Shown: positions 26,001 to 37,440 of the stretch, one piece after another
How positions within the stretch are numbered: the stretch's first letter is position 1
Layout of the letters: each line of letters starts with the position of its first letter
Assembly: GCA_013396995.1 (NCBI GenBank)
Contig: VWZP01008131.1
Coordinates: 496,001 to 560,000, forward strand
Direction of reading: 5' to 3'
DNA length: 64,000 nucleotides
DNA from: Dicaeum eximium
Lineage: Eukaryota > Chordata > Aves > Passeriformes > Dicaeidae
The notes under the pieces: model-generated
What the model was told of the DNA's origin: nothing
Databases searched by the model: none
Seen by the model: only the letters and a program-made list of their open reading frames with translations
Position numbers and translations under genes: made by a program

Positions 26001-28912
26001 CTCTGGCAGCTCTGGAAATGGAAGCAGTGCAGGGAGGAAGCACGAGATGGGAATTGTGCTGAGACCTTGGTGAGTGCAGCTCTGGTGTTCCTATAGCAAC
26101 AGGAGTGTCTGCGGGTTCCTGGAGGAAGCTGCGCCCTGGGGAGGGCAAGGCTGAGATGCAAACACGTGCCTGGCTGGGGGAGAGTGTCCTCTGGGTGCTG
26201 GGGCACCAAAACCACCCCAGGCTGCTTGGGGGGCTCCAGGGGACCGTGCTGCTGGTGATGGGGAGGGGAGATGGAGCTCTGCTCAGTGCACTTCCATTTG
26301 GTTGAACACAAGGCCTGTTTCAATGTGCTGCTGCTCTCAGCAGTGCATGGTGTATTTTTAGAATGCCAGACTAGGATGCTAATACTGGGAATTCCAGGGA
26401 AGAGTTAATGTTTAGAAGATTGTTGCTGGAAGGCAGTTGAAGAAATGTATGTATGCAGAGATCTTGTGTGAAGTGAAGAATTTCTTTTTTTAAATTTGGC
26501 AGCCTTTAGAAATTCCCAACAGGCTAAACCTTCTGATCTCTAAATGCTTTTGGGGTTTCATTAATTCTGCAGGTGACTACAAGCAAATCAGATGTAGATA
26601 CCTATTTCTCCTTCAAAGAGCACTTGGGAGCAGCAGCTGTTAGAGGTGTCAGCAGCTTCTCTTGTGTTAAGGTGGTGTGGTTCAATCCAGGCTGTACCTG
26701 CTGGGCTCATGTCTCTGTGCCCAGGTCCTTGCTGGGCACCTTTCTGCCAGGAGGTGAGCTGGGAGCAGCTGGGACCCTGAGCTCAGGGCACATCTCAGCC
26801 TTCCCTGCCCTGCAGTAAATCATTTGACCTTCAGCTCATCTTGGCTTGCTAAGACTGAAGAACAAGTGGTGTGAAAGAACTCTAAATTCAGCAATTCAAA
26901 CAGCTGCAATTGGAACATAATCTCAGCAGGATTTTTTTGGAAGTTAGTGGGGGGTAAGATTGTCACTATTACTTTCTAAGATAGAACATAAGCCCACCTG
27001 TTAATTATTGTTAATTTCTAGGAAGAATGAGGGTGAGAAAGCAGGAGCAGAAGCAGTGAGAGAAGTATCTGAATGTCTAAAGGTTTGTGGCAATTAATGC
27101 TTTGCTCATAAAAGATGAGGGAAATTTCACTGGGTATGTTGTTTCTATTTCAGGTTAGAAATGTGTACTCAGAAAAGGGAGAGAGCAGCCGTATGTATAG
27201 ATGCAGGTCAGGTAAAAGTGTGCCTTTGTCATTGTTGTGAACATTAATTGCTGGAAGTGCAGGGCTCAGTGAAGGATGTGCTCCAAGCAGACGTGGTTCA
27301 CCATCCCATTGTCTCAGGCACAGGCTCTTGGCCGTGTGCAGCTTCACTTTATAACCTGTGCTCTGCTTTTTGCATTATTTTACGTGATTAGTAAGAAAAC
27401 ATCCGTTGTGGGAGCCAAGTGGGCCTGCAGGAGCAGCTCCATGCCCTGGGCCCTGCTTTCCCTTCAGGAGCTCAGCCCAGCTCTGCTCCCTGGCACCGTT
27501 TGTGTCTGTCCCCCAGCCCTGGAGAATTGCTCACTGAGCAGCCTCCTTAGCTTGGTTTCCTCTAGCTCTGGGCACTTTGGGGTGTAGGCCAGGGCTGGAG
27601 CAAAACCTGCTTTCATGCTGAGAAATGTGGGTGACCTTTTTCTGGACAAATGGCACCCAGGTTCTTTTGCTGGGGGACAGCTCCAGACACGGCCACGGGG
27701 CCTCGGGGAGGTGGGGGCAGGCAGGGACATGGAGCTGTGGGGTTATCTGGCATGCAGCCTCCTTTCCTGCCTGGGATTGCAAGGAAACCTCTAGGAATTT
27801 GTTCCCTTTTAGACACTGGGAAGGGGAGAGCCCAGAAAACAACCAGCACCTGTGAGGGGTGCAGCTGCTCCCTGTGCTGGGTGATCTCTGAGGTGCCCAG
27901 GGGACTCCTGCACCTCACAGGGATGCACGGAGCTCTGAGTGCCAGAGGTGCTGCTGCCCTGGCCTCCCTCCCTCCTGCTGCAGCATCCAAGGCTTTGTCA
28001 CAATCCTTGCCAGTGAAACCCTTGTTTTTCTTTAGGCTGGTAGTTCTTGTGTGCTTTAAAATCAACAAGGCAGCTTGTTAATTCTGAGCTGGATCCTGGT
28101 GCTGTATATCATTTATGTTTTGATCAAGGAAAAAACAGTTTGTGCAGGAGATGAAAAGGGAGATGACTGCAGGGCTTCTGAATGCTGGCAAGAGGGTGCA
28201 TCAGAGCAGTTTTTGATGTAGTTTTATATAAGATAAGGGCCCTACATATGAAAAACAAACTACTACTGCTTGGTCCTTAATATTTCCTCCTTTGAGTACA
28301 TATAACAAATAAATTGTGAAGTGTATAAAAGTAAGTGCAGTTGCATTTCATGAGCATTGGTTTAGCTTTTAAGGACATTAACAAGGGGAATTTACAACCA
28401 TTTTTGATCACTTTTCCTGCAATATTGCAACTGAAAAGCAGATTAGATAACTGAGAAATGGAATTCATATCATGAGAACATGAAGATGAGATGAGGCATT
28501 TTTATTAGTCCTCTTTTACCTGGTGTTCAGGTGTATTGGCAGAGGTTGCTTGGGGCACAAACGTGAGATTTGCTTCCTGATATGCTTCAGGTGAAAGACT
28601 GCAGGAATTTTACATGCTGATGCTTCATCTGAATTGAATTTGAACTTTGCAAAGCCCTGGAAGAGGATTCTGTGGAGCTGAGCAGTTCCCTGCGTGGGCC
28701 AGGCAGTGGTGGGGCTTTTGGCATTCCCTGGTTTGTCATTTGTTTCCTGTTGGGTGTATGGATGTGCAGAATGACACTTTGGGTGCTGCATCTCTCCACT
28801 GCTCCTTAAAGGAGGTAATGATGGCACTTTTCCTGTCTCCATTGCTGCTGCAGGTGCTGAGGATGTTGTGATGGCATTTTCCAGATCAGAGACAGAAGAC
28901 AGAAGGCAGTAA
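22994..28912 (+). CDS. CTNNBIP1: CTNNBIP1 (ICAT), inhibitor of beta-catenin and TCF, complete coding region in 3 exons
   Basis: Joining 22994-23089, 23565-23655 and 28854-28912 gives 246 bases, 81 residues plus TAA, the exact length of mammalian ICAT. The protein runs from MNREGVPGKSPEEMY through MLRKMGSK, LTASEEEFLRTYAGVVNSQL and HSIDQG to RSETEDRRQ. In the known family, the N-terminal three-helix bundle packs on beta-catenin armadillo repeats 10-12, and the acidic C-terminal tail occupies the groove used by TCF. Both parts are intact here. Acting in nucleus and cytoplasm, ICAT dampens Wnt target transcription. Against my memory of human ICAT I see changes at positions 6 (A to V), 17 (Q to L) and 32 (N to K). 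Its neighbour LZIC carries a paralogous domain with the same exon plan. Confidence 0.97.
23090..23564 (+). other. CTNNBIP1: CTNNBIP1 intron 2
   Basis: The intron is 475 bp. Its last 65 bases hold a tandem duplication just before the acceptor. Confidence 0.9.
23501..23555. repeat. Tandem duplication, 31-bp period, before CTNNBIP1 exon 2
   Basis: The 24-base block beginning CTGGGTGCTCAGG occurs at 23501 and again at 23532. The second copy sits right at the polypyrimidine/acceptor region. Confidence 0.85.
23565..23655 (+). CDS. CTNNBIP1: CTNNBIP1 second coding exon
   Basis: The acceptor is GTGCCCGCAG and the donor is CCAGG|GTGAGT. The exon is 91 bases, phase 0 to 1, and encodes LTASEEEF to HSIDQG. 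Codons are strikingly GC-rich at third positions, unlike the other two coding exons. Tandem 31-bp duplications abut it on both sides. Confidence 0.96.
23656..28853 (+). other. CTNNBIP1: CTNNBIP1 intron 3 (5.2 kb)
   Basis: Apart from the pyrimidine repeat at its 5' end, it contains moderately GC-rich unique sequence. I saw no coding exon, RNA gene or clear mobile element. Confidence 0.8.
23661..23750. repeat. Pyrimidine-rich tandem repeat, 31-bp period, after CTNNBIP1 exon 2
   Basis: Blocks of GTGCCCTCCCAGTGCCCCCT recur at 23680 and 23711 with flanking TGCC-rich degenerate copies. They begin within a few bases of the splice donor. Confidence 0.8.
28854..28912 (+). CDS. CTNNBIP1: CTNNBIP1 terminal coding exon with stop
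   Basis: The acceptor is GCTGCTGCAG ending at 28853. The 59 coding bases complete a split glycine, then read AEDVVMAFSRSETEDRRQ and stop at TAA 28910-28912. This is the acidic tail that, in the family, competes with TCF for beta-catenin. Confidence 0.96.
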
Positions 28913-30626
28913 CTGCAGGACACCTGAACAACACAGAACTGGAGAGGACAGTGAGATTCCTGAAGATAGAGGAGGATGGCTGAGCATTAATAAGTTCCTC
29001 TGCCCACCCTAATTGTTCCTTGGTATTCCTTCTCCTTTGTAATGTTGTTTCCCTTTGCCCAACCCTCAGAATGCATCTCACAGCCACCTCCTCCTGTCAG
29101 ATTTGGCAACCCAACCGGGCTGTGCTCATTAAGGACAAACCTAAAGGTGTGGTTTTGGTTGGCTCAAAGGGACAGGCTGTGGTTGGATAAAGGAAGGCAA
29201 TTTTTCAAACTTGACCAATGGAAACCTTTTATCTCACATTTTATTTTATATTTTAAACAAAGTCTCTTGACATCCTACTTCTAAAGAAGCTTTTCATGCT
29301 GTGGTGCTTATTTGGGTCAAACTTGTGAATTTGAAGAGGGTTTGATTTGGCTGCATAGAACTGGAAGCAACTTGTGATTGGGTGACAATGCAAAAGCTTT
29401 CCCTTCAGCTGGCTTGCAGGTATTTTGCTGACTCCAACATTTTCATTGCAGGAAGCTGATGTTTTGGTGCATTGGTTATTTCTTTATACTTATTGACTCG
29501 GGGGGGAAAAGACAAATGTGCTTTGCAATATTTATTACATCTACACATATAAACGCTTGCTTTTGGGGGTTGTTTTGGTTTTTTGATTGGCTTTGAAGTC
29601 ATGGTTTGATTTCCTTTTGGCTGCAGTGTTTCTGATGCAATCAGTTTTTCCATCCTCAGCTGCTCTCTGGCCTCCAGCTCTTTTGGAGGGTGAGTCAGAG
29701 CAGATTTGGTTGCAGGAGTGCAGCTGGCCGGGCTGGAGGCCGGGGATGCCCAGCCCTGGGGGGTTCTGGGGGCTGTGCCCAGCCCTGGCTCTCCTGCCTG
29801 CCCAGAGCTTCCCACAGAGGGGCTGGAGATGTCCTGCAGGAATTGCAGGAATGAGATCTCTGTGAGTGACATGAATTTGCCAAATTTGTATAGAGAATAT
29901 GTGAATGTGTTTAAAATACTACAGAGTTCCACTTTAACCCTTTGATTGCTGCACAAGACTAGCTCTCACGTTAGGAACAATTAATGATAATTAACTTAAA
30001 TCCAGCTTGCACTGGGCTTTAATAACCTGAAGTTTCTAGTCACTTGAAAAACTGTGCATGGTTTCCCTCCTTGCAGCTGTTTGGTGGTAGGGAAACTCTC
30101 TGGATCCTGGGATACAGCATGTTCTTGAGGCACTGTTCATGAGGCAGCAGTGCTGCATTAGGCTGTCCCACACTGAGTGTACAGGTGACACTCTCAGGGT
30201 GACTCTCTGTAGCTGCAGGGCCTTAAAACACACACAGACCTTTACAGACTGAAAAACCTGCAGTGAAATTCCCTGCACTGACTGTTCAGGAATCTGCACA
30301 TGGTCTCCAGCACTGCTGCCTAAAACCAAGCACTTCATTTTCTCTCATGTGTGCAGCTGGTTTTTACAAAACTTCTGGATTTTGCTGTGGGTTGCACTGA
30401 CTTTGAGATGTTTCAGACTCTATTAAAGCTGAACTCAATTTACCTGTTCTGTTTTTTTTCTCGTATGGTTGTTAATTATTTACAATAACAATTCTAGAAC
30501 TGTGAGAACATGACCATTTTCATGGCCAGAAATTCTGCTGACAGGATGCTGTTGTGGTCTCAAAGTGGGGGAAGAGCTGGAGAGAAACCATGGACTGTCT
30601 GCAAAAGGAAGAAATTATCTTGAGCA

Positions 30627-30632
30627 AATAAA
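30627..30632 (+). terminator. Candidate CTNNBIP1 polyadenylation signal (AATAAA)
   Basis: AATAAA lies about 1.7 kb after the stop. It is the first canonical hexamer that I noticed in the 3' UTR. Confidence 0.35.
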
Positions 30633-30769
30633 TACTGTGTAATGAGAGCAACTGTACATCTATTTATGCAAACGCTCCTTTTGATTCAGTTGCAGCTTTG
30701 TGAAGTTCTATGTGAAAGTAAGTCTTTTACCCCTTTTTGTTGGGGCCAGATAAGAAATTTCTTTATTAA

Positions 30770-30775
30770 AATAAA
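30770..30775 (+). terminator. Candidate CTNNBIP1 polyadenylation signal (AATAAA), distal
   Basis: AATAAA lies about 1.86 kb after the stop, followed within 40 bases by a T- and G-rich stretch (TTTTGACTTGGTTG). Confidence 0.35.
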
Positions 30776-33374
30776 CCAGGAATGAGCCCAGAGGATTCTC
30801 TAGATTTTGACTTGGTTGCCTAAAAGCACTTTAATGTGAATTGTGGTGCAGAAGGGCCCTTGCAGTGTTAACTGAGGGGTCTGTGTGACTCTGCCTGGGG
30901 GAAGTGGCTGCTCTGTGCTGCCAACATTCAGCCTCCCTGGCTATCCACGGCACTCCTCAGCAGCTAAAGCTTTTCAAGAAGAAAAGTGAACTGTTTATGT
31001 GTTTTCACTAAAAATGTAACTATTGGGGAGGGGGGAAATACAGTTTTTAATAGCTACTCTTGTTTCATATTGATTTATTACACTGCTCCGCTGCCAAATG
31101 AAAAACACTTGGCTTCACCTTTGAGAAGGACAGGACAGCAGCATGGTGAGCTTGTTTATTGTTGGTACCAATTTCTCTAGCTTTGCTCTGGTGCTTTTGC
31201 CTTCTCAAGTAAACCAGTACTAATAAAACCAGGAAATCAAATGTTTTAGAGGCCAGAGTTGAGCACAGATCTAATGTGAAATATGTTTGTAACTAGAAAA
31301 GGCTTTGTAGTCCAATTGTCAACCATATAGTGCTTAAGGCATTCAGAAGGGGAGTGTAAAAGCTTTAGTGGCATCTTCCAAGAAAAGCACACTCTCTTTG
31401 GGTGGTCTTTTGGGGAGAAGTGTTCCTTAAGAGATCCAAAATGTGCTATTGTACTTTGGCTGCCAAGCTGCTCATCTGCCTCTCCCAGCACTGTTTTGCT
31501 TGAGGAGAGGATTCAGAGCTGAATCCCAGCCCCTCTTCTCTCCCCAGGTGGGCAGCAGGTGCTGCAGTTGTTGGAAGCTCATTGTGTCTGAGCATGGTCT
31601 GTTGTAAATGAAAATGGGGCTGCACCATTCACACAGGCCTTGAGTTTGATTCTCCCAGGTCCTAAAATAAACCCAGGAGTAACAGAACTTGTGAGCTGGA
31701 GGCACAGCAACACTTTGGAAGGAGATACTGCCTGAAAGAAGCTTGGATCACTAATTAAATTTAAAAAGCTCTTGAGATTTTTTTGTTCCTATTCCTACCT
31801 AAGGTGAGCAGTTACTAGAAGTTGTATCCTCCATGGCCTGTATGAGAATTTCTAATGCTTGACCATTAAATCTGTTTCCGTTCCACAAAGTCTATTTTCT
31901 AATTCACCAGCAGCCTAATTTGTTCTGTTAAAGGCTGAAGATTAATGGCCCATGAAGTAGAAAGACCCACCACATATAGCAGAGATTGTATAAATGAGAC
32001 ATGGGGATCATATGTAGGATAAATTCCTATGGCTGTTGAGAATCCCTTTCAGGAATAGAACAGTGCCATGTCTGAACAGTCTTCTGCACTGCAAAAAGGA
32101 AAAATAAAGGCTAGAAGTTCAAAGCTTTGAATTAAATGTATAAAATAAGTTAGAAATTATTTTATGAAATACACTGAGTGCCCTGGCATGGAGAGGAATA
32201 TGTGATTTGGAGTTATTTAGGATGAGTTCTTCAGCTTTCTTTTTGGTCTCTTGCCTCCTCAAGGACTGTGGCAGAGCTGACAGCAAAAAGGCTGCAGGGC
32301 ACTGGGACCAGCAGAAGCCAAGAGTGCAGGAAGAACAGTTTCTGGGAGTTTGAGGAATCTTGAGTTCTATTCAGTCTGCACAAGAGGAAGTCCCTAGTGA
32401 GTAGCATCTTTTCCTCACTGTTACCATCAGAAACAAATGTTCCAAAGCTTGGAGGTTAATAAAGGGCGTTTAGGAAGCTCCATTTGAGCTGCAGAACAGT
32501 TCAGAGTTAGAGTTTTACAAATATCAAAGTGCTACAACAGGGAGGACCACTGTTGCTACTCACCAAGGTGGGAGCTTGCATCTGTTCCCTGCCAGACTGA
32601 GGTAGGTTCCCATCCACAGACAAAAATCATCTCCTGCCTTGTGAGCTCTGCTTTCATTTGCTCTGCAGCTGATTTGCCCTAAGCAGGATTCCTGCTGTAT
32701 GTTGTAAACAACCTGGCTGGTTTCCTTTGTAGCCTGAAGAACTTCAATTTGAGGATTGTTTATTTTGGAAAAGAGGAAAAAATTGTTTTGAAGCTTTCTA
32801 ACCTGGCCTGCTCACAAGCTGCCTCGTGTATCAGCATGAAATGGTTCTTTGCACAGAGCTTTTTGCTGCCTTGGCATTTTCCAGGTTGGCTCTCCTTGGT
32901 ACTAAATGGTGCTCTGTGACCAGAGGCATGTGAAACACAGAAAATAAACTTTCAGCCCTTGTTTTACAATTGTAACAGTGGCTCCAACCCAGATATGGAC
33001 TGATGCCTCTGCACTTTGATTTTTCACCATCTACAGTTCCTGCTGCTCCCTCCTGATGCAGTTACAAGTGCAGCAATCCCCACAGGGGCAGGAGAGGATC
33101 CTGTCCTGTGAAGTGGAGTGCAGAGAGGGGCACAGGAGCTGTGCTGCTGCTGACTGGATGCTGTAAGCCTGGTCAGCTGTGCCTGTGACCTCCTAATCAG
33201 TGGCACAGTGCTAATTGCCCTGGGCATGATTGGAATGGACAGTGGTAGCTGAGCTTTGCCTTCAGCCTTCTGTCCTGTACCTCCAGTGGCTGGAGCAGCC
33301 AGACACCGTGTGTGCCCTGCTCCTGTCTGCAGCCAGGGCCTGGGGAGTGCTGCTGCCCTGCTTGGAGAGTAGTG

Positions 33375-34095
33375 CTGCCATTCCTGCAGTGAGTGAGTGG
33401 TGCTGCCATTCCTGCAGTGAGTGAGTGGTGCTGCCATTCCTGCAGTGAGTGAGTGGTGCTGCCATTCCTGCAGTGANNNNNNNNNNNNNNNNNNNNNNNN
33501 NNNNNNNNNNNNNNNNNNNNNNNNNNNNNNNNNNNNNNNNNNNNNNNNNNNNNNNNNNNNNNNNNNNNNNNNNNNNNNNNNNNNNNNNNNNNNNNNNNNN
33601 NNNNNNNNNNNNNNNNNNNNNNNNNNNNNNNNNNNNNNNNNNNNNNNNNNNNNNNNNNNNNNNNNNNNNNNNNNNNNNNNNNNNNNNNNNNNNNNNNNNN
33701 NNNNNNNNNNNNNNNNNNNNNNNNNNNNNNNNNNNNNNNNNNNNNNNNNNNNNNNNNNNNNNNNNNNNNNNNNNNNNNNNNNNNNNNNNNNNNNNNNNNN
33801 NNNNNNNNNNNNNNNNNNNNNNNNNNNNNNNNNNNNNNNNNNNNNNNNNNNNNNNNNNNNNNNNNNNNNNNNNNNNNNNNNNNNNNNNNNNNNNNNNNNN
33901 NNNNNNNNNNNNNNNNNNNNNNNNNNNNNNNNNNNNNNNNNNNNNNNNNNNNNNNNNNNNNNNNNNNNNNNNNNNNNNNNNNNNNNNNNNNNNNNNNNNN
34001 NNNNNNNNNNNNNNNNNNNNNNNNNNNNNNNCATGCTTGGGGAGTGCTGCTGCCATTCCTGCAGTGTTGAGTGCTGCTGCCATTCCTGCAGTGCC
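33375..34095. repeat. Minisatellite, 28-bp unit, spanning an assembly gap
   Basis: CTGCCATTCCTGCAGTGAG recurs at 33375, 33403, 33431 and 33459 with an exact 28-bp period and runs into the gap. On the far side two variant units (34050 and 34077, 27-bp spacing) continue the pattern. Each unit holds a CTGCAG. The array very probably fills the gap and its true copy number is unknown. Confidence 0.9.
33477..34031. other. Assembly gap (555 N) within minisatellite
   Basis: This is a run of N inside the 28-bp tandem array. Reading frames across it are artefacts. Confidence 0.99.
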
Positions 34096-37000
34096 AGGCA
34101 TGGCAGTGCCAGTGTTCTCCTGCCTCGTGCCAGGAGAACAGCTCACAGCGTGGTCTCTGCTCGGTGGTGGATTTTTTAATGCCTTGATTCTGCTGAATTG
34201 TGGGGTGTGTGGGGAGGGAAATAGGGGCAGGTCAGGAAGGGATGAGTTTCTGTAGGTGGAAGCACAGGAGGAGAATTCTGCCTCGCTGTTGTGTTCTCAT
34301 AAGCTTCTTTGAGCCTGCAGAAAGATGATAATTAAATGAGACAGAATCTTAAGCTTTTGCCTTGCCTTGCCAGCAGCACTTCAGAGTCTCCCTCTAAAAG
34401 GAGATGTGCTTTGTGCTGGTTGTGCACATGCTTAGCTGCTCTCACACCATATGGGTGCACAGTGGTGCCTTTGTTTTAGTCTGACCTTGACCTTGAGGTC
34501 ACAGGCTTCTGAGACTATGTGGGACATGTGCACTTACCCTGGCTGTTGTAGCTCCATGATCATTTTTACTTGATTTTTTTTCTTCTCTCTAAATGTAGCA
34601 AAGTCTAGATGTCAGAGGATTGGAGCAGTGCAAGGAATTAAATTAAATCTTTTCACTTTCAGTGCCATTGTCAGAAGGAGGAGGGGAGACTTGGATAACT
34701 GAGAAGTGTTTAGATAAACTACATCCCAGTAACAGTGAGGAAAGGCTCACTGAGGCTTTTGCAGAGACCAAACCAGCAGAGCTCAGAGTGTACCTGCTCT
34801 AGTAAATAGTAGATTAGCCTGGTACCACTGTGCATGCAAAGATTGCCAGCTCATATCCTTCTGCAGAGAAGGTCCTTGGGGGTGTAAATAGAGAATTTGT
34901 CTGGAACAGCACCTTGACTGAAGTACTGGTGAGGTGGATCACAGGGAACGAGATCCTAGGCCTGGTCATGCTTAAAGCTGAAAGTCAACACCCTGAATTC
35001 TGCCCAGACAGAAGGAACATTAAATTCAGCTGTGTCAGGCTGCTGCAGAGCAAAGACTCAAAAATACTTTTGAAACACAAGTGCTATTAAATATCACTGA
35101 GGGATCATAACATTCTATCTGCTGGATTGGGTTGTGGCTGAGTTGAGCCTCAGTCACAATTAAATTGGTTCTGTAATTCTAAAATGACACTTACTGCCAT
35201 CTTTGCAGGAGAGTCCACACTGCTTTTGTGATATGTTTGAGTGTGCTCTGTCACCTGGGTAAAAAGAAGAGGTGGTTTGTGTTGTTTTTTTAGTCTCCTG
35301 TCTTGACAAGAGTGCAAGGAGTTGGTTTCTGTCTGGACCTGAATAAGTCTTTGTCAAGGTTGTTAGCACCATTCTTGCTCAGAACTACTAAAAAGAGAGG
35401 GGGAGCAGCAAGGGAAGAAAGAGAGAGATTAAAGAGGAAAACCCAGTAGGTTATAAATGCATTTTCCTCTGTGCTGGAGGTTAAATAATGTTTTATGTGT
35501 GTGACAGATACTGTGTTTAAGGAGCTGTTAGGCAGAATGAGAGCTGGGCAGCAAAGGGAGCAGAGATGCTTGAGGGAAAAGGGTACTGAGATGTTCTAGT
35601 GCTGAATTCTCTTGTGCATATCTACTGTGTGATATGTGGCTTTGTGTGCCTTTCAGCAGAGGAAGAAAATAGGATATTCTACAGACATTTAGGGTGTTTT
35701 TCCCATTCATTGCTTTAGCATCTTTTCTGTCTGAATACTAGTGACAGTACTTTAGAAAATGGTCAGAGGCTCTAATCTCTGCTGCTGCTTCAAGGTGTAG
35801 GATTAGCACTGTAGGATGGCATATGATAATCTTGTACATAAATCATGGCTTTAACAAATGGAAAAGGTTTATCCTGTTTCCTCTGTTGCAGACAGACTCT
35901 GTGTCTCGCTCAGTTTGAGGGCTCCTCAGCCACTGCAGAGCCTCTGGAGCTTCAGCTGTCATCACAGACCCCTCATTCAGATCAGTGAAACCTGGGCACT
36001 CAGGCTCGGTTTTAGATCAGGTCAATAAATACTTGACCTGTGCTGGTTGAATTTGAATGTTCCACAGACGCCTGTCATTCCCAGAGGCTCTTCCTCACGC
36101 CGCACGGAGCTGCCTGGGTAAGCTGGGCTTCAGACAGGATGATATGCCTGTCTCATCTCATAAGCTTTTTACTTCCACTCAATGGGCAGCGTCTCATTGA
36201 AGCAGCAGTAAACAGGGAGCAGTGTGTGCTGTTAGCATGCACTACAAAGCTCTCTACTTCAGTCATTTAGCACAACATGGGATTTAAAGCCCCCCCTGCT
36301 TCCTTTTGCAGAAGACAGTGTGTCATTCCACTCCTTCAGCTGATCCACTTCTGACAGACACACAGCAGTGGGTGGAGCAGAAGGAGAAAAAGTAAAAAGT
36401 CTCAGTTCGGAGGCTCTTTGTCCAGATTGAAAATCAGAGAAAGCCTGGAACGTTAAAAGGTCCGGGTGAAGTGGGAATTCATGACTATTGAATGTTTGTG
36501 TGAGCAGTGGGATGGTCCCTGAGATCCTGTGGGGTCCAGCAGAAGTAAATCTCATGAAAGAGGTGGGCATATAACCTTTCCAAAAGGTTAATCACTGGAA
36601 ATGTTTTATCTTCCCTCACTGAGCAGAGGGAACCATGTAGTTAACAATCTAATGGATACATTAAAGCAGCATGGGATGGTAATTGGGATGGGGTAATTAT
36701 TCTAAATCCCTCCGATTCATTTGCATATATTGGATTGGTTGGGGAGGGACCTGCTGAGTCCCGAGGTTTGTTCTGCCTGGTATGCGAGCCTTAGCTCAGA
36801 GGATGTTTGTTTCCTGCTTTATTAAGACAAAGCAGCTCTTTGCTGACTCCCTTTTAGAGTTCATGTGTTCATAACACCTATTTAAAAGCCACAGAACAGA
36901 ACTCTGCTGTTTTCCTGCTGGTGGTGGGTCAGTGCTGAGACAGTGATAGCAACAACCCTCAGCACGCTCCCAGAACGGTGTTCATGCTTCAGCACAACCT

Positions 37001-37174
37001 TCCCACCCCGGGACGGCTCAGTGCCAGCGTTTACCCATCGCCCTGGTCAGAGCAGAGAGGGAAGCAGCAGCCAGCTGTGCCAAGGGCAGCCAGATGTGTC
37101 CGGAGAGAGGCTGTGTGTCCTGGAGCTCCGCACGGGGAGGCACCGGGCCCTGCGGCTGGGGCGGGCTGCTCCCC

Positions 37175-37440
37175 GATCCCCGCTGCTCTCTGTCCTGTCC
37201 CTGGGGCTGGGGCTGGCTGCCCCCCTGATCCCCGCTGCTCTCTGTCCTGTCCCTGGGGCTGGGGCTGGCTGCCCCCCTGATCCCCGCTGCTCTCTGTCCT
37301 GTCCCTGGGGCTGGGGCTGGCTGCCCCCCTGATCCCCGCTGCTCTCTGTCCTGTCCCTGCGGCTGGGGCTGGCTGCTCCCCGCTGCTCTCTGTCCTGTCC
37401 CTGCGGACGGCAGCCCTGCTCCCCGATCCCCGCTGCTCTG
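37175..37440. repeat. Minisatellite, 52-bp unit, GC-rich
   Basis: GATCCCCGCTGCTCTCTGTC starts at 37175, 37227, 37279 and 37331, an exact 52-bp period, followed by shortened degenerate units to about 37440. One strand is strongly enriched in C and T. Open frames on both strands here (SPRDRTESSGDQG-type repeats) simply reflect the array. Confidence 0.92.

Larger units (their letters stand above)
28913..30775 (+). other. CTNNBIP1: CTNNBIP1 3' untranslated region (extent inferred)
   Basis: Noncoding sequence follows the stop to candidate AATAAA signals at 30627 and 30770. A UTR near 1.8-1.9 kb is in line with the long 3' UTR of this gene in mammals. The end is inferred. Confidence 0.45.

Noticed and set aside
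33024..34255. Long frames across the second gap with repeated HSLTAGMAAPLTHCRNG-type sequence
   Set aside because: They come from the 28-bp minisatellite plus N. The period is not a multiple of three, so all frames stay open by chance.
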